Origin: Candidatus Obscuribacterales bacterium
GTDB lineage: Bacteria > Cyanobacteriota > Vampirovibrionia > Obscuribacterales > Obscuribacteraceae
Reading direction: 5' to 3'
Length of the DNA stretch: 64,000 nt
Assembly (NCBI GenBank): GCA_021732085.1
Contig: JAKFVQ010000002.1
Coordinates: forward strand, 62,001-126,000
Part shown: positions 20,001 to 27,886 of the stretch, piece by piece
Layout: each line of letters begins with the position of its first letter
Numbering within the stretch: position 1 is the first letter of the stretch
Notes under the pieces: model-generated
Seen by the model: the letters and a program-made list of their open reading frames with translations, nothing else
Database searches by the model: none
Told to the model about the DNA's origin: nothing
Made by a program: the position numbers and the translations under genes

Positions 20001-23000
20001 TGACCTAACCTTCACCTCTAATGGTGGGGGGCTCGGTGCATCATCAGGAAAAACTGGCAATGCTGGTAAATCTGGCACGGGCGCTGGCGTAACGAGCGGC
20101 GCTTACAACGGCGATGGACTGGCCGGAACCGGTGGCGCTCTCCAAATTAATTCCAGCAATGCAATAACAATCGTCGGCATCACATCGAAAGGCGGCTCTA
20201 CCGGTGCTTTCACAGCACGCAGCGGTAATGCAGGGGACGCACCCGCACAGACTGGCGGCTCAGCAGGCACAGTCGGTAATGCCGGTAGTGGAGGTAAGGG
20301 TGGCACCATCAACATTAACGGCACAGGAACATTCACCCTGAACGGTGATGTTGATATATCTGGAGGCACAGCTGGTGCCTATGACGCCACAGGTGGCAAC
20401 GGCGGCAGTGGCACTACAGGTGGTGCTGGCGCCAGCCTCGGAAACGGTGGCTCTGGTGGAGCTGGCGGGCAATTCACAGTTCAGGTGCAAGGTGTTATAA
20501 CGACCGCTGTCGGCAAGACGATAAAGGCTGAAGGACAAAACGCCGGCGTTTACGGAGCTGCAGGCAATGCCGGAAATGGTAACACCGGTACAACTGGTCA
20601 AGGTGGTAATGGTGGATCTCTTGGTTCCACAGGCGCTGGTGGACAAGGTGGAACAATTACCTTCGGAACGCAAGGGTTGACAGCCTCGATAGGAGCGCTC
20701 TCAACAAAAGGTGGTGATGGCGGTGCATTCGCCGGAGCCGCGACAGCAGGAACAGCTGGGTCCGGTGGAAACATGGGCGGAATAGGCGGATCGATCGGTA
20801 CCACCGGCAACGGTGGCGCTGGCGGCAACATTACTCTCAACCTCAGCCAAACAACGATCACACAGAACGGTGCTTGGACCCTGACAGGAGGTAATTCTAA
20901 TGGTCCTGGTGGTACCGCTAAGAACGGCGGGGACGCCACCGCAGCCTTCGGTACAGGCGGAGCGGGTGGAAGCATCGCCAGTGGTGGCAACGGCGGCGTA
21001 GGCGGTAGTTTGCAAGTCCAGACGAAACAGCTCGTATCCGGCGGAGCGTTCGGAATTAACACTGATGGCGGCGGCGTTTTCGCATCTACTGCGACAGGTG
21101 GCAACGGTGGCGTGGGACTCAACGCGACGAGTGGCACAGGCGGTAAGGGTGGTTCGGTTGGTAACATCGGCAACGGCGGAAACGCTGGCGGTATCAATAT
21201 CAACGCATCCCAGGGTCTAGCATTCGGTGGCGATATCTCCGCAGTCGGTGGTGGACTTGGTGTCATTACACTTAATGGCGGACAAGGGAACACCGGTGGC
21301 AATATAGGTGGAGATGGCGGTAACACGGGCAACGGTGGTATGGCTGGCAACGGCGCCATGGTGAGCCTCTCCGGTGGCAATGGACTGGTGAGCATAGCAG
21401 GAATCAACACAACAGGTGGTGGCGCCGGAACCTACGCAGGCTTGACCGGTAAAGGCGGCAATAATACAGGCAATACACAGAACGGCAGGGGCGGAAACTC
21501 TGGAACTGCAGGCAGCAACTTCTTTGCTGCAGGCACAGCCGGAAACATTACGGTGTCCAACACCACCGGTGGTATCACAATTGCCGCTGGCAGCAAACTG
21601 GTTGCTAATGGTGGCGCTGGCGGCACCTATTCCGTCAGTAGCGATATCGGCGGAAGTGGTGGCAACGGCGCTCAGAGCGTCGGCGGCAACTCCGGTTCAT
21701 TGGGCAGCAACGGGAACGGTGGAAGCGCCGGTTTGATCAACATTAGCGCCGGCAACAACGGTGCTTTCACGATGCTGGTAGGCGCAGGTCAGATCACAGC
21801 TGACGGCGGCGCAGCAGGCGCGACAACCGGCAGTACAGGCAATGGCGGAAGTGGAAATCAGCAAGGCGGCAACAGCGGCAACAAACCCAATGGCGGGAAT
21901 GGTGGCAATGGCAACACGGTTTCTATAACAGCTGGAACGATCGACCTTCAATTAGGAGTCAATATCAGCGCTCAGGGCGGAGCCCAAGCTGCATATTCCG
22001 GCAAAACAGGTAACGGTGGTCCATCAACCGGCGGCACAAGCGGCAATGGTGGTAACTCTGGAACGGTAGGTAACCAGGGTAACGGAGGCCAAGGCGGAAC
22101 TTTGAATGTTCAAGCTAACGGCGCCGTGACATTGCAAGACATCAACGTATCCGGAGGAAATGTAACGGCCAACTATACTGCTTTCAGCGGTGGTGGCGGC
22201 GATGGAACCTTAAAGGGCGGTCTGGCCAATACAGTTGGTAATGGCGGAAATGGCGGAAAAGGCGGAAACATCACCATAACCATTCAACCAACAGCCGGAG
22301 CTGGTGGTAACCTGACACTTCGCCAAGCGAACCTAGGTGGTGGTTCTGTAACCGGCGGCTATGCTCCTGGAACAGCTAGCATCGGTGGAAATGGAACGGC
22401 AGCAGGCGCTTCCGGTGGAAATGGCGCAACAATGGGCTCAGCCGGTTCGGGCGGCGGTGGAGGCAACTTCATTGCAAGCTTGCCTGGTCGTTGGGATACA
22501 ACTAATATCGGCGGTACTTTCGCCGTTGACTCACTAGGCGGCTCCGGAGGCGATAACGGAGCAACTGGTGGCAAAGGTGGTGCCGGAAATGCTGCCGGCA
22601 CAACACAAGGTGGCAATGGTGGTTCCATTGGGCTAGCAGGATCCGGTGGAGCCGGCGGAAGCATCTCTATCACCACGCAGGGAAGCCCCCTTGCACAGAA
22701 CATCAGAGGGTTGCGTAGCAGCGGTGGCAATGCCGGAACCAACAACGGTATTGGAGGCGCTGGTGGAGCTGGAACGCAGAAAGGTGGTGATGGGGGCTCC
22801 GTCTCCATGCAGGGAGTCGTAAACGGTGGAGCCGCCGGAAACATTTCTGTAAATATTCAAAACTCGACCCTTCAAGTGGTCAGTGCTAACGATATTCTCG
22901 CCGAGGGCGGCAGTGCCAGCGTAGCAACAGGATCCGGTGGTGACGGCGGTGGAGCGACTGGCAACAACGGCACAGGCGGGAACGGTGGACACATCGGCAA

Positions 23001-26000
23001 CGGTGGTTCAGCTGGGACCGGCGGCAATATCACCCTAGCGGGGAGTGTTGTTAATCTGCCTTCAGCCTTCATCCTATCGTCCAATGGAGGCGCCCTCCTT
23101 AGCGGAAATGCCTCTGCTGGTGCCGGCGGAGCCGGCACCGTCGGTACGCCTGTAAATGGAGGAAATGGCGGCAATATCGGTAATATGGGATCAGCAGGAA
23201 ATGCTGGGACAATCACGATTACAACAACAGGGACTGCCAGTATGATAGCCTCCGGGCCTCAGATCACAGCAAATGGTGGTAATGCCGGCACCCTTACTGC
23301 AAATGCTTTGGCAACTACTGGAGCCGGAGGAAACGCAGCAAACGGGGGAAATGCCGGCAATGGTGGCAACGTCGGCAGTGGCGCAAGTGGAGGAAAAGGC
23401 GGTACAATCACCTTCAACACAGTCGCATCAAGCGGCAGCATTTTCGATGGCAGCAAAGCAGCCAGCAACGTCAGCGGTGGCAGTGCCGGACAACTCACCG
23501 GATTCACAGGAGCTGGCGGACACAGTCTTTTGTCTGGCGCCGGACGTGGCGGCAACTCAGGTAACGGACCATTTAGCATGGGCAATGCCGGAGACGCCGG
23601 AACCATCAATGTAAACAACAACGGCACAGCCGACTTCACCGTAATCGGAGCGACCGGCAATGGTGGAAGCGGCCCGTCATTGTCTCTAGTCACCAGAGCC
23701 GGTGGGGACGGTGGTCCGGCGGCCGGCAGCGTAGGAGGTAATTCCGGAGGAATCACCGCAATAAACGGAAATGGTGGCAAGGGTGGTACCGTTAACGTTC
23801 AATTGAACGGTGGTGGAGGTATCATTTTCCAGCAAACTAATAACTTCAATGGTGGCGACGCAGGAGCCATGAGTGCTTCCAGTGGAACTAGTGGGAAAGG
23901 GTTACAGTCAGCAGGAACGACAGGCAGCATCGGCAATGGCGGAAACGCGGGCGATGGTGGCACCCTTATGGTTAATGGCAACGGAAAGGTCTCCGTTAGC
24001 GGCTTAACGACATTCAACGCCAAAGGGGGCAATCTGGCACTTTACTCCAGCCAGAGTGGGGATGTAAACAGTAGTCAGGTAGCCAACACAGGAGTCAATT
24101 CAGGCAATGTCGGAAATCAGGGCAATGCAGGTAAAGGTGGCAGCGTATCGATAACGGGATCGAGCATTGCGTGGAATGTGGGTGCGTCTTCCATTGTGGC
24201 TACTGGCGGCAACGGAGCTAATTACACTGGGCGAAGCGGCAGTTCATTTACCGCTACAACTTCGCCAGGAAGTGCGGGCACTGTAGGAAACGGCGGCAAC
24301 GTTGGTTCTGGCGGCACTGTCAATTTGACAGTGAATAATCCAAATCAAGGGATCGTCACTCTCCAAATAAACTCTGTCAATACGTCGGCCGGCAGTAATG
24401 CATTCACGTACTCTGCAATTGGTGGCACAGGCGGTACGAGCAACAGCCAGGGTGGAAACGGTGGTACAGTTGGGAACTCTGGTGCCGGCGGAAGTGGTGG
24501 GTCTATAACGATCAGCGCCCAAAACTTCACTATTGCAGGAACTCTAACGGCTAATGGTTCTGGCGGCATCCTGCATGCTGGTAAAGGTGGCGCTGGTGGT
24601 GGTGGGGGTGCTACCAAGATGGGAGGCACCGGTGGCAGCATAGGCGTGACCCTGAACGGTGGCTCAGGCGGTGCTATCAATCTGACCGGAAGCGGAACAC
24701 TGGGCTCATCGGTAGCCTCGATATCTACGACTGGCGGTGCTGGCGGCATATACTCAGCTGTGGTCGGGGAGGCTACCGCTGGAGCAGGTGGGGACGGTAG
24801 CCAAACTGGTGGACTAGGCGGTAACGCTGGCCAAGGAGTCGGAGGCAGCGGCGGCGCCGGTGGAAATATCCAGATAAACGTCAACAGCAGCACACTGACA
24901 TTAAACCCCGGCAATGCTCCAGGTCAAAGCATCGCTACGACTGGTGGCAATGCTCCGGGTGTCGGTGGTACAGCTGGTAATGGCGGAGCTGGCACGCTGG
25001 CAGGATCCACCGGAGGTAATGGCGGTAACTTGGGCGGGTACGGAAGCGGTGGACAGGGAGGGTCGCTCAACATCCAAGCAAAATCGGTAGCACAAGCAGC
25101 AGGACCATTGCCCTACACAATTAACCTCAACGGCGGGACTCATCAGAGTGGTACTGCAACGGCTGGCAACGGCGGTAGCGGTTTGGCTGGACTGGCTGTA
25201 AACGGCGGGACAGGGGGCAGTATCTTTGGAGCCCTGGGCAATGCTGGGAACGGCGGTCAATTGACAATCAACGCCACGAACGGCATTGATGCAGCCCAGC
25301 TTACCCTGAGCACGCAAGGAGGTAGCCTGAATACCACGACGCTCCAGGGCGGAAACGGTGGTACAGCCGGTGCCGGGGCCGTTGGTAACTGGAATGGCGG
25401 CAATGCCGGCAATTCCTTCAATCAGGGCAGCAATGCCGGAAACGGTGGCGGCGTACAGATTGGCGGCGGAAACAACGTGATTAACCTCTTCGCTATTCAA
25501 ACTAATGGCGGTGCTGGTGGCACTCTGACAGGCACTAGTGGAGCAGGCGGTAATGCTGGCGGCACGGGGACTTCCGGAAACTCCGGAAACTTCGGAAACG
25601 CCGGCAATGGTGGTACAGGTGGAAACATTGGCATAGGAAACCAAAATGGCTTAATCACTCTCGATAGCATCACCACAACTGGTGGCGTTGGGCCTGTCTT
25701 TAGCGTAACATCAGGCGCTGGAGGAACCGGTGGAAACAAAGGCGGCAACTCAGGAAATGTCGGCAATAACGGGAACGCCGGAAATGGTGGCAGTTTGAAT
25801 GTCAATAACACAACAGGCGGACTCACACTGAATGGCGTGGCTAGCTTGAACGTCAGTGGCGGGAATGCAGGCACTATGTCCGCCAGCTCAGGCGCAGGCG
25901 GCGATGGTGCTACAGGTGGTGGCAACAGCGGAAACGTAGGCAACAACGGCAACGCTGGTAATGCTGGTGGCATCCAGATGAATCTTGGAGGAGCATTCAC

Positions 26001-27795
26001 TGCTGCCAATCTCACAGCTTCAGGCGGATTGGTCACTGCAGACTATACAAGTGCAAGCGGAAAGGGTGGTGCTGGAGGCACCGGAATGGCGGGCAGCAGC
26101 GGCAATCTTGGCAATCAAGGTAACGGTGGAAACGGCTCGCCATCAATCAATATCACAGCAACAAAAGCGACCTTCACAAGCATAACCGCGAACGGTGGCG
26201 GAGTGTCAGCAAGTTATACTGGGATCTCCGGGCTGGCAGGAAGCGGCACATCCGGTGGCACAACCGGCAATGTGGGCAGCCAGGGCAAGGGTGGAACGGG
26301 CGCTAATGTCATGATTACTGTCAATGATCAGGTTACACCTGCAAATGGCACAGTCACCTTCACAAGCATAAATACTAGTGGAGGCAATGCAAATGCTGGA
26401 ACTTTTGCAATGGTGCTCAACAATGGCGGCGCTGGCACAACAGGACCTGGAGGTCGAGGCGGTGGCGCCGGCAACGGAGGTCAGGGCGGCATCGGCGGTT
26501 CGGTTAATGTTTCTGCATCGGGTGCCCTAACGGTCAACGGAACGGTGACTACTAACGGCGGAACAGCTGGTACCGTGGGTGTACGAGCAGGAACCGGCGG
26601 TGGCAGCAACTCCGGACCAGGAGGCATGGGTGGCACTATCGGCTCAGGTCTGGCTGGGGGCAATGCCGGTACCATAAGCTTGACCTCAAAGGTCCAAGTC
26701 AATACCAATGGCGGTGCAGGCAGCATCACTGCAGTCGGGGGAAATGGTGGCGCCAATAACGCTAACAACCCACAAGCCGGCAATGGTGGCGCCAGTGTGT
26801 CAGGACCTGGCGGCCAAGGTGGCAGCATCGGTAGTGGTGGCAACGGTGGCAACGGTGCCCAAGTAACCATCTCTCAACCACGTGTACCACTTGCGTCACC
26901 AGTGCTCAATGGTGGAGGACTCGGTGGAGCCCAAAGCGGTAACTTCGGTCTAGGCGGCGCCGGCACCCCACCAGGAGGAAACGGAACCCGTGGACCGGCT
27001 GGTACAAACGGGCAAAATGGACCGCCCTTCGTAATGTTGCCTAGCGACTTTGATACTGATGAAGATCCCGTCACCAGATACAACAAGAAACTGAAGCAGT
27101 GGAAGCAACAAATTGCAACCCAACATACAGAAGAGAAGTTGGAACCAGTTGCATTAGTTCAACCTATGGCTGGAGCAATGTCTCCACCAACGGATGAATC
27201 ACTCGTGCGCTCGGCCAACATTCCAGTCGTAACTGAATCGCGAATGAACCGCTCCGTTGCAACTCGTCTATATGGAGCGGCCAGCTTCGTCGAAGATCGC
27301 AAAAAGGTCTTCACTATGGAAGCCGGATGGGTACTCTTCACACCCAAGGATGAGGATCTCGTTTTGATGACACCACAAGGTGAAATTGAAATTGAGTCTG
27401 GATGTAAGGCGCTGGTCCACGTGAAGCACGGCTATGTCGCTGTATTGAACTTGCACGATTCCCATGCAGGCCAAGTCAAACTTCGCTCCGGACAAACAAC
27501 AATCGACGTCACGATGGGCAAAGAACTTGTCGTTGGTCCGGATGTCGCAGACTTCACAGCTGTCAACCCAACTCCTGAGATTGCTGTGCGTAATATCAAA
27601 TCGCAAACATTCGATGGCAAGCGCGTCTTCACCGGCGACTTCTCAATCATGTCTGCGCTAATGAATCACACTGCGCTCAAGGGACTGTGCAAGAGCAACG
27701 ATCCAGAGCACAAGAAACATCTCAATCAGATGTTGAAGAACGCTACTATATTGTCGTACGTCACTGCAAAACACGGTGCCTACAAGGCAAAGTAA
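11068..27795 (+). CDS. Giant exported glycine-rich repeat protein with C-terminal FecR-like domain
   Basis: A single intact 5575-codon frame; the ATG at 11068 has GGAGG 7 nt upstream. Residues 1-30 form a signal peptide (MRFKTFRALTLSLAATFLVG, likely cut near ALG/QS). Residues about 40-600 are Asn/Thr/Ser-rich beta-helix-like repeats of filamentous-haemagglutinin flavour. Residues about 600-5315 are dozens of units of roughly 60 residues: a short beta-prone stretch (such as GNITLNxxx), then GG-rich blocks such as GNGGNGG. Residues 5316-5575 are non-repetitive: a charged linker, a FecR-like fold at about 5405-5498 (MTPQGEIEIESGCKALVHVK, then a GxELVVGP end), and a tail ending TAKHGAYKAK. There is no LPXTG, no autotransporter barrel and no C-terminal membrane helix. 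By eye, Cys occurs only in the C-terminal region. It is probably a surface or extracellular fibre. The PE_PGRS-like texture reflects composition, not homology. Confidence 0.9.
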   Translation: MRFKTFRALTLSLAATFLVGGEFAQRALGQSASPPDTTGTSNVTTTPAPSSSPDTGTTVSSILVQSGQTHVIDFGNSPILSVLNDIRVEGGATLYAITTNPNVMSATFNANNIFNLAGGTITTILPQGGLTGYTNALPGLSLSLIAVNDIVNAGTISSANNLNLFAGGQITNAATSTTAVMSAVNNLNLFTQNIMNTGVLQSINSNININNPATFTATLAGVMNAASLSSVLGNTVNIDSTGGTLSAINGAINIGAADSATRNVLNMIGGNYLSDALNISVGNGAVDAVLGNVTGTTNILADWVHFGSSGDNLVLGDLKVAGDPTYFNNNGDITLAANLGVGTEDLALVASGNIDLGGFTINAQDTTTQAGHNVWLVAGANITPINGAAPVAPPGTIPPGAPIAVGTSISVSGASTSGGNIINGSVNTNAKGAPGSNLSAGNVNLIAFAKNANTGGIDNVGITANGQGTGANGSLTIIAGGTSGALAGVAVNNVGFNATGGSGAVGNVSINAANPNGTVTFLPNGTAQGSFTPGTASPFGINLGGSNIITEGGNISMNATGISTLGQISSAGGGIAGRAGGAINLNSIGGGIISSTNFISSAGASGGATAAAGQVGKAGGNGGSINISATAPGSTVSLFIVNANGGVGANGGDAVNPGQPGGSGGAGGAGSSVSINSAGLITVFSVDAGGGTGGTGGKGFGGASGGNGGTGGNAGNINLNANAGQDTTVTTTVGLAGGTGGTGGEGGAGITVGSTGGNGGIGGNGGNSGIFTVTPPTTAGKTLTLNALVMVGGSGGTGGNGGAGGAGGSGGAGGAGGNGGNQTTGSTFNLTLQPNVTLSSNGIINVSAASGGSGGIGGDGGAAVNVGQVGGNGGAGGNGGLAGKSGSINLTAGILSLSNLSAVGGLSGNGGNGGKGAAGKNASGGNGGNGGDTVLGTAGGNIVLTASNGGAFTVTGTIDAGGNSFAALAGTGGSGGPAVVAGAGGKGGFSGHGADGADGGNITLTSSAASVMSLNTIRTVGQNSSNTFGGGAGEAGVTAPGGAGGSVYSMGNGGKGGNVVITSGATLNIGGLGINAFGGNAQNGGVAGAGGDGTTGGNGGVVGTILITNGTAGIAGTTAVTTTTGTAGKGGSVNIAGTTAVVSFTGGAGINTSGGSVQATATAGKGGQGLSGNGGTGGSTAGIGNAGEGGAITLSVNSLSTGSGTISSSAGGINATLIAGAGGASKVGGGVGGNIGDANKLAANSGLISIVAPGGVTLGASSSISSVAGTVNYTATSGAGGIGDFLLGATSASGGNGGSIGSNPIAGNSAVISITANGGVTGVLGTINSSAGTYTVTTTTGAGGAGFGNGNSFGGNSQSIAGGGTIGLANNIVIVTTTGAVSAGLTANGGSLTWNPTIGAGGSAGTTGNAAAGSSGNIGLAASATGGGAISVVSQSGAVSSIISSTGGSGVVIANIGAGGSNNNNVATAGNSGSVIGGGSGAIGGNVTISTSLAGGTISATANTTGGSGFTFKGTISDGGSAGVGGTGGSFGAIGGGAQGGNISFTAAADNVNPGTLVASGGASGAFNTATAGGGGNGATGAAGNGGGFGTAGGGGQGGSITLVASKGSITPTASITSNGGNLLMPNTVITGLGGSATGASIGNGGTGGSVGSVGNAGTGGNISLNGATSVSAVNGIAAQGGGIAGGPVLTLRGGGDSANAAGGNAGSYGSVGSLGQGGNINLTTSTGLFVPGAISVQGGTAGIFSLNATVNAGGKGASQGGQGGFVGSAANGGNGGNLTINANTWTNNLVTVNLSGGDGQTIQGTMGAGGSGLSASSTGGSGGGTGNAGSGGKAGNLFVTINSAAQNLDQFTVNANGGLAGNQNAIAGTGTSGGAVGGSAGTLGMSGNGGSGGSINYTGSTGDLTIRSGSFIGQQAGTFGGSANVVGGTGTNKGGNGGSYIGNGNGGNGGTYTAKASGILTMQSAITQGQGGSASSANATGGLGGNGAIAGAGGSIGGGGTAGNGGSLSLTGSQVSVIQGVQLFGGDLIGSTGTGGQGGTGTGASGQGGFGGSIGNAGAAGAGGNFTVISTNTNNALAPFSMSAQVNIFGGSTSGNVTANSGAGGGSSLNGGNGGTVGNGPSGGNGGNFTLNMQAGTGSPGVVIAAFGGDAGTLNGTTGVGGDGAGAGKGGTSGQGGSMGNGGNGGTVQITSTTANMSFGGTYTVSGGNGGTFGLSTGAGGAVTGPAAGSIGGSSGSLGNAGNGGNGGKIIATSSSGNFQFFQLNGKGGTSSNFTGLTGTGRDGNAQGGSSGNIGNGGNGGNAGTVQISTGGTGNVTVVNTMDITGGGLGNFAVQTNGGGISSQGLGGNSGNVGSGGLAGQAGLVSITAGGNINLQNTVTANGGGFAAGYNPVTGLGGAGFTKGGNAGNIGNAVQGAQGLGKGSTINLSSGGTLQFTTISANGGSSVAVNYAPNAGKGGAGTNVAAPGAAGGNGGTVGSAASGGAGGNITLSAGGDLLLATSTITSTGGDGQQNRANLNLFSAWGGDANLQNGGQGGSVGAAGNGGVGGNVSIQSGGLTPNINTITTSGGKGSSQQGRGGNGGSASGATGNGGNGGDVGAAGSGGTAGSISVTANAGKLMLNGDLTADGGSAAFGGGTIGGLGGSGNQGGMGGNYAGGGTGGNGNTVSLTVNSLAFNNLPNINVSGGDLNLGNAQGGPGGSTLNAGSGGLGGSILSMGNAGQAGSITISGTGNAGLSINSLTGNGGQVTGAGTATGGSGGSFLFLQTATTGGNGGNVANAASGGKGATISITGNANLVTLKTVSINGGSAGTYSGQSGPGGDANAGNSKGGNSGTGGLGGNGGAGGNLTINTTTGGVTLQGGLSSMGGDGSNYALNSGAGGFSTGGGAQSSGGSSGALGQNGNGGVGGTFMISAGSGAVILSNSSITLSGGSSGTRTGVTGDGRDGVLQGGATGAVGAGGNGGNGGGLTITTSTGMTDLTFTSNGGGLGASSGKTGNAGKSGTGAGVTSGAYNGDGLAGTGGALQINSSNAITIVGITSKGGSTGAFTARSGNAGDAPAQTGGSAGTVGNAGSGGKGGTININGTGTFTLNGDVDISGGTAGAYDATGGNGGSGTTGGAGASLGNGGSGGAGGQFTVQVQGVITTAVGKTIKAEGQNAGVYGAAGNAGNGNTGTTGQGGNGGSLGSTGAGGQGGTITFGTQGLTASIGALSTKGGDGGAFAGAATAGTAGSGGNMGGIGGSIGTTGNGGAGGNITLNLSQTTITQNGAWTLTGGNSNGPGGTAKNGGDATAAFGTGGAGGSIASGGNGGVGGSLQVQTKQLVSGGAFGINTDGGGVFASTATGGNGGVGLNATSGTGGKGGSVGNIGNGGNAGGININASQGLAFGGDISAVGGGLGVITLNGGQGNTGGNIGGDGGNTGNGGMAGNGAMVSLSGGNGLVSIAGINTTGGGAGTYAGLTGKGGNNTGNTQNGRGGNSGTAGSNFFAAGTAGNITVSNTTGGITIAAGSKLVANGGAGGTYSVSSDIGGSGGNGAQSVGGNSGSLGSNGNGGSAGLINISAGNNGAFTMLVGAGQITADGGAAGATTGSTGNGGSGNQQGGNSGNKPNGGNGGNGNTVSITAGTIDLQLGVNISAQGGAQAAYSGKTGNGGPSTGGTSGNGGNSGTVGNQGNGGQGGTLNVQANGAVTLQDINVSGGNVTANYTAFSGGGGDGTLKGGLANTVGNGGNGGKGGNITITIQPTAGAGGNLTLRQANLGGGSVTGGYAPGTASIGGNGTAAGASGGNGATMGSAGSGGGGGNFIASLPGRWDTTNIGGTFAVDSLGGSGGDNGATGGKGGAGNAAGTTQGGNGGSIGLAGSGGAGGSISITTQGSPLAQNIRGLRSSGGNAGTNNGIGGAGGAGTQKGGDGGSVSMQGVVNGGAAGNISVNIQNSTLQVVSANDILAEGGSASVATGSGGDGGGATGNNGTGGNGGHIGNGGSAGTGGNITLAGSVVNLPSAFILSSNGGALLSGNASAGAGGAGTVGTPVNGGNGGNIGNMGSAGNAGTITITTTGTASMIASGPQITANGGNAGTLTANALATTGAGGNAANGGNAGNGGNVGSGASGGKGGTITFNTVASSGSIFDGSKAASNVSGGSAGQLTGFTGAGGHSLLSGAGRGGNSGNGPFSMGNAGDAGTINVNNNGTADFTVIGATGNGGSGPSLSLVTRAGGDGGPAAGSVGGNSGGITAINGNGGKGGTVNVQLNGGGGIIFQQTNNFNGGDAGAMSASSGTSGKGLQSAGTTGSIGNGGNAGDGGTLMVNGNGKVSVSGLTTFNAKGGNLALYSSQSGDVNSSQVANTGVNSGNVGNQGNAGKGGSVSITGSSIAWNVGASSIVATGGNGANYTGRSGSSFTATTSPGSAGTVGNGGNVGSGGTVNLTVNNPNQGIVTLQINSVNTSAGSNAFTYSAIGGTGGTSNSQGGNGGTVGNSGAGGSGGSITISAQNFTIAGTLTANGSGGILHAGKGGAGGGGGATKMGGTGGSIGVTLNGGSGGAINLTGSGTLGSSVASISTTGGAGGIYSAVVGEATAGAGGDGSQTGGLGGNAGQGVGGSGGAGGNIQINVNSSTLTLNPGNAPGQSIATTGGNAPGVGGTAGNGGAGTLAGSTGGNGGNLGGYGSGGQGGSLNIQAKSVAQAAGPLPYTINLNGGTHQSGTATAGNGGSGLAGLAVNGGTGGSIFGALGNAGNGGQLTINATNGIDAAQLTLSTQGGSLNTTTLQGGNGGTAGAGAVGNWNGGNAGNSFNQGSNAGNGGGVQIGGGNNVINLFAIQTNGGAGGTLTGTSGAGGNAGGTGTSGNSGNFGNAGNGGTGGNIGIGNQNGLITLDSITTTGGVGPVFSVTSGAGGTGGNKGGNSGNVGNNGNAGNGGSLNVNNTTGGLTLNGVASLNVSGGNAGTMSASSGAGGDGATGGGNSGNVGNNGNAGNAGGIQMNLGGAFTAANLTASGGLVTADYTSASGKGGAGGTGMAGSSGNLGNQGNGGNGSPSINITATKATFTSITANGGGVSASYTGISGLAGSGTSGGTTGNVGSQGKGGTGANVMITVNDQVTPANGTVTFTSINTSGGNANAGTFAMVLNNGGAGTTGPGGRGGGAGNGGQGGIGGSVNVSASGALTVNGTVTTNGGTAGTVGVRAGTGGGSNSGPGGMGGTIGSGLAGGNAGTISLTSKVQVNTNGGAGSITAVGGNGGANNANNPQAGNGGASVSGPGGQGGSIGSGGNGGNGAQVTISQPRVPLASPVLNGGGLGGAQSGNFGLGGAGTPPGGNGTRGPAGTNGQNGPPFVMLPSDFDTDEDPVTRYNKKLKQWKQQIATQHTEEKLEPVALVQPMAGAMSPPTDESLVRSANIPVVTESRMNRSVATRLYGAASFVEDRKKVFTMEAGWVLFTPKDEDLVLMTPQGEIEIESGCKALVHVKHGYVAVLNLHDSHAGQVKLRSGQTTIDVTMGKELVVGPDVADFTAVNPTPEIAVRNIKSQTFDGKRVFTGDFSIMSALMNHTALKGLCKSNDPEHKKHLNQMLKNATILSYVTAKHGAYKAK
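12895..27010 (+). repeat. Protein-level Gly-rich tandem repeat tract, about 60-residue period
   Basis: Successive GNGGNGG-type anchors recur about every 56-62 residues where I measured them (three consecutive units near 17810-18350). If the spacing is regular, about 75-80 units fit. The loose consensus is a beta-prone strand (I-T-I/L), 15-20 variable residues, a GG, a Gly-Ala-Gly-Gly block, then GGxxGxxGxxGNGGxGG. At DNA level the units have diverged (mixed GGT/GGC/GGA codons) and no long identical tandem copies were seen. Confidence 0.8.
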
Positions 27796-27816
27796 GGCAC
27801 AAAGTACTGAAAATAG

Positions 27817-27854
27817 AAAAGAGGAGCCATTCAACAAAGAAGGCTCCTCTTTTT
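27817..27854. terminator. Symmetrical Rho-independent terminator between convergent genes
   Basis: GAGGAGCC (27821-27828) pairs with GGCTCCTC (27842-27849) around a 13-nt loop. It is preceded by AAAA and followed by TTTTT, so the hairpin can end transcription in both directions: the giant gene from the left and the small exported protein gene from the right. Confidence 0.85.
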
Positions 27855-27886
27855 GTTTATGAATTGCTCAGCGCCCGTGCTAATTC

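Noticed and set aside
11463..26870. Many long minus-strand frames, several hundred codons and very proline-rich, opposite the Gly-rich giant
   Set aside because: They are the complement of GGN-rich codons (GGN reads as NCC, Pro/Ala-rich) and rarely meet stops. None has a ribosome site with a family match.
12895..27010. Repeat array as a CRISPR or other DNA-level repeat system
   Set aside because: Repetition is at protein level within one intact frame; no constant direct repeats with unique spacers are seen.
11068..27795. Homology to mycobacterial PE_PGRS proteins
   Set aside because: No PE domain is present. The signal peptide, haemagglutinin-like base and FecR-like tail differ, so the likeness is due to GGxGG composition.
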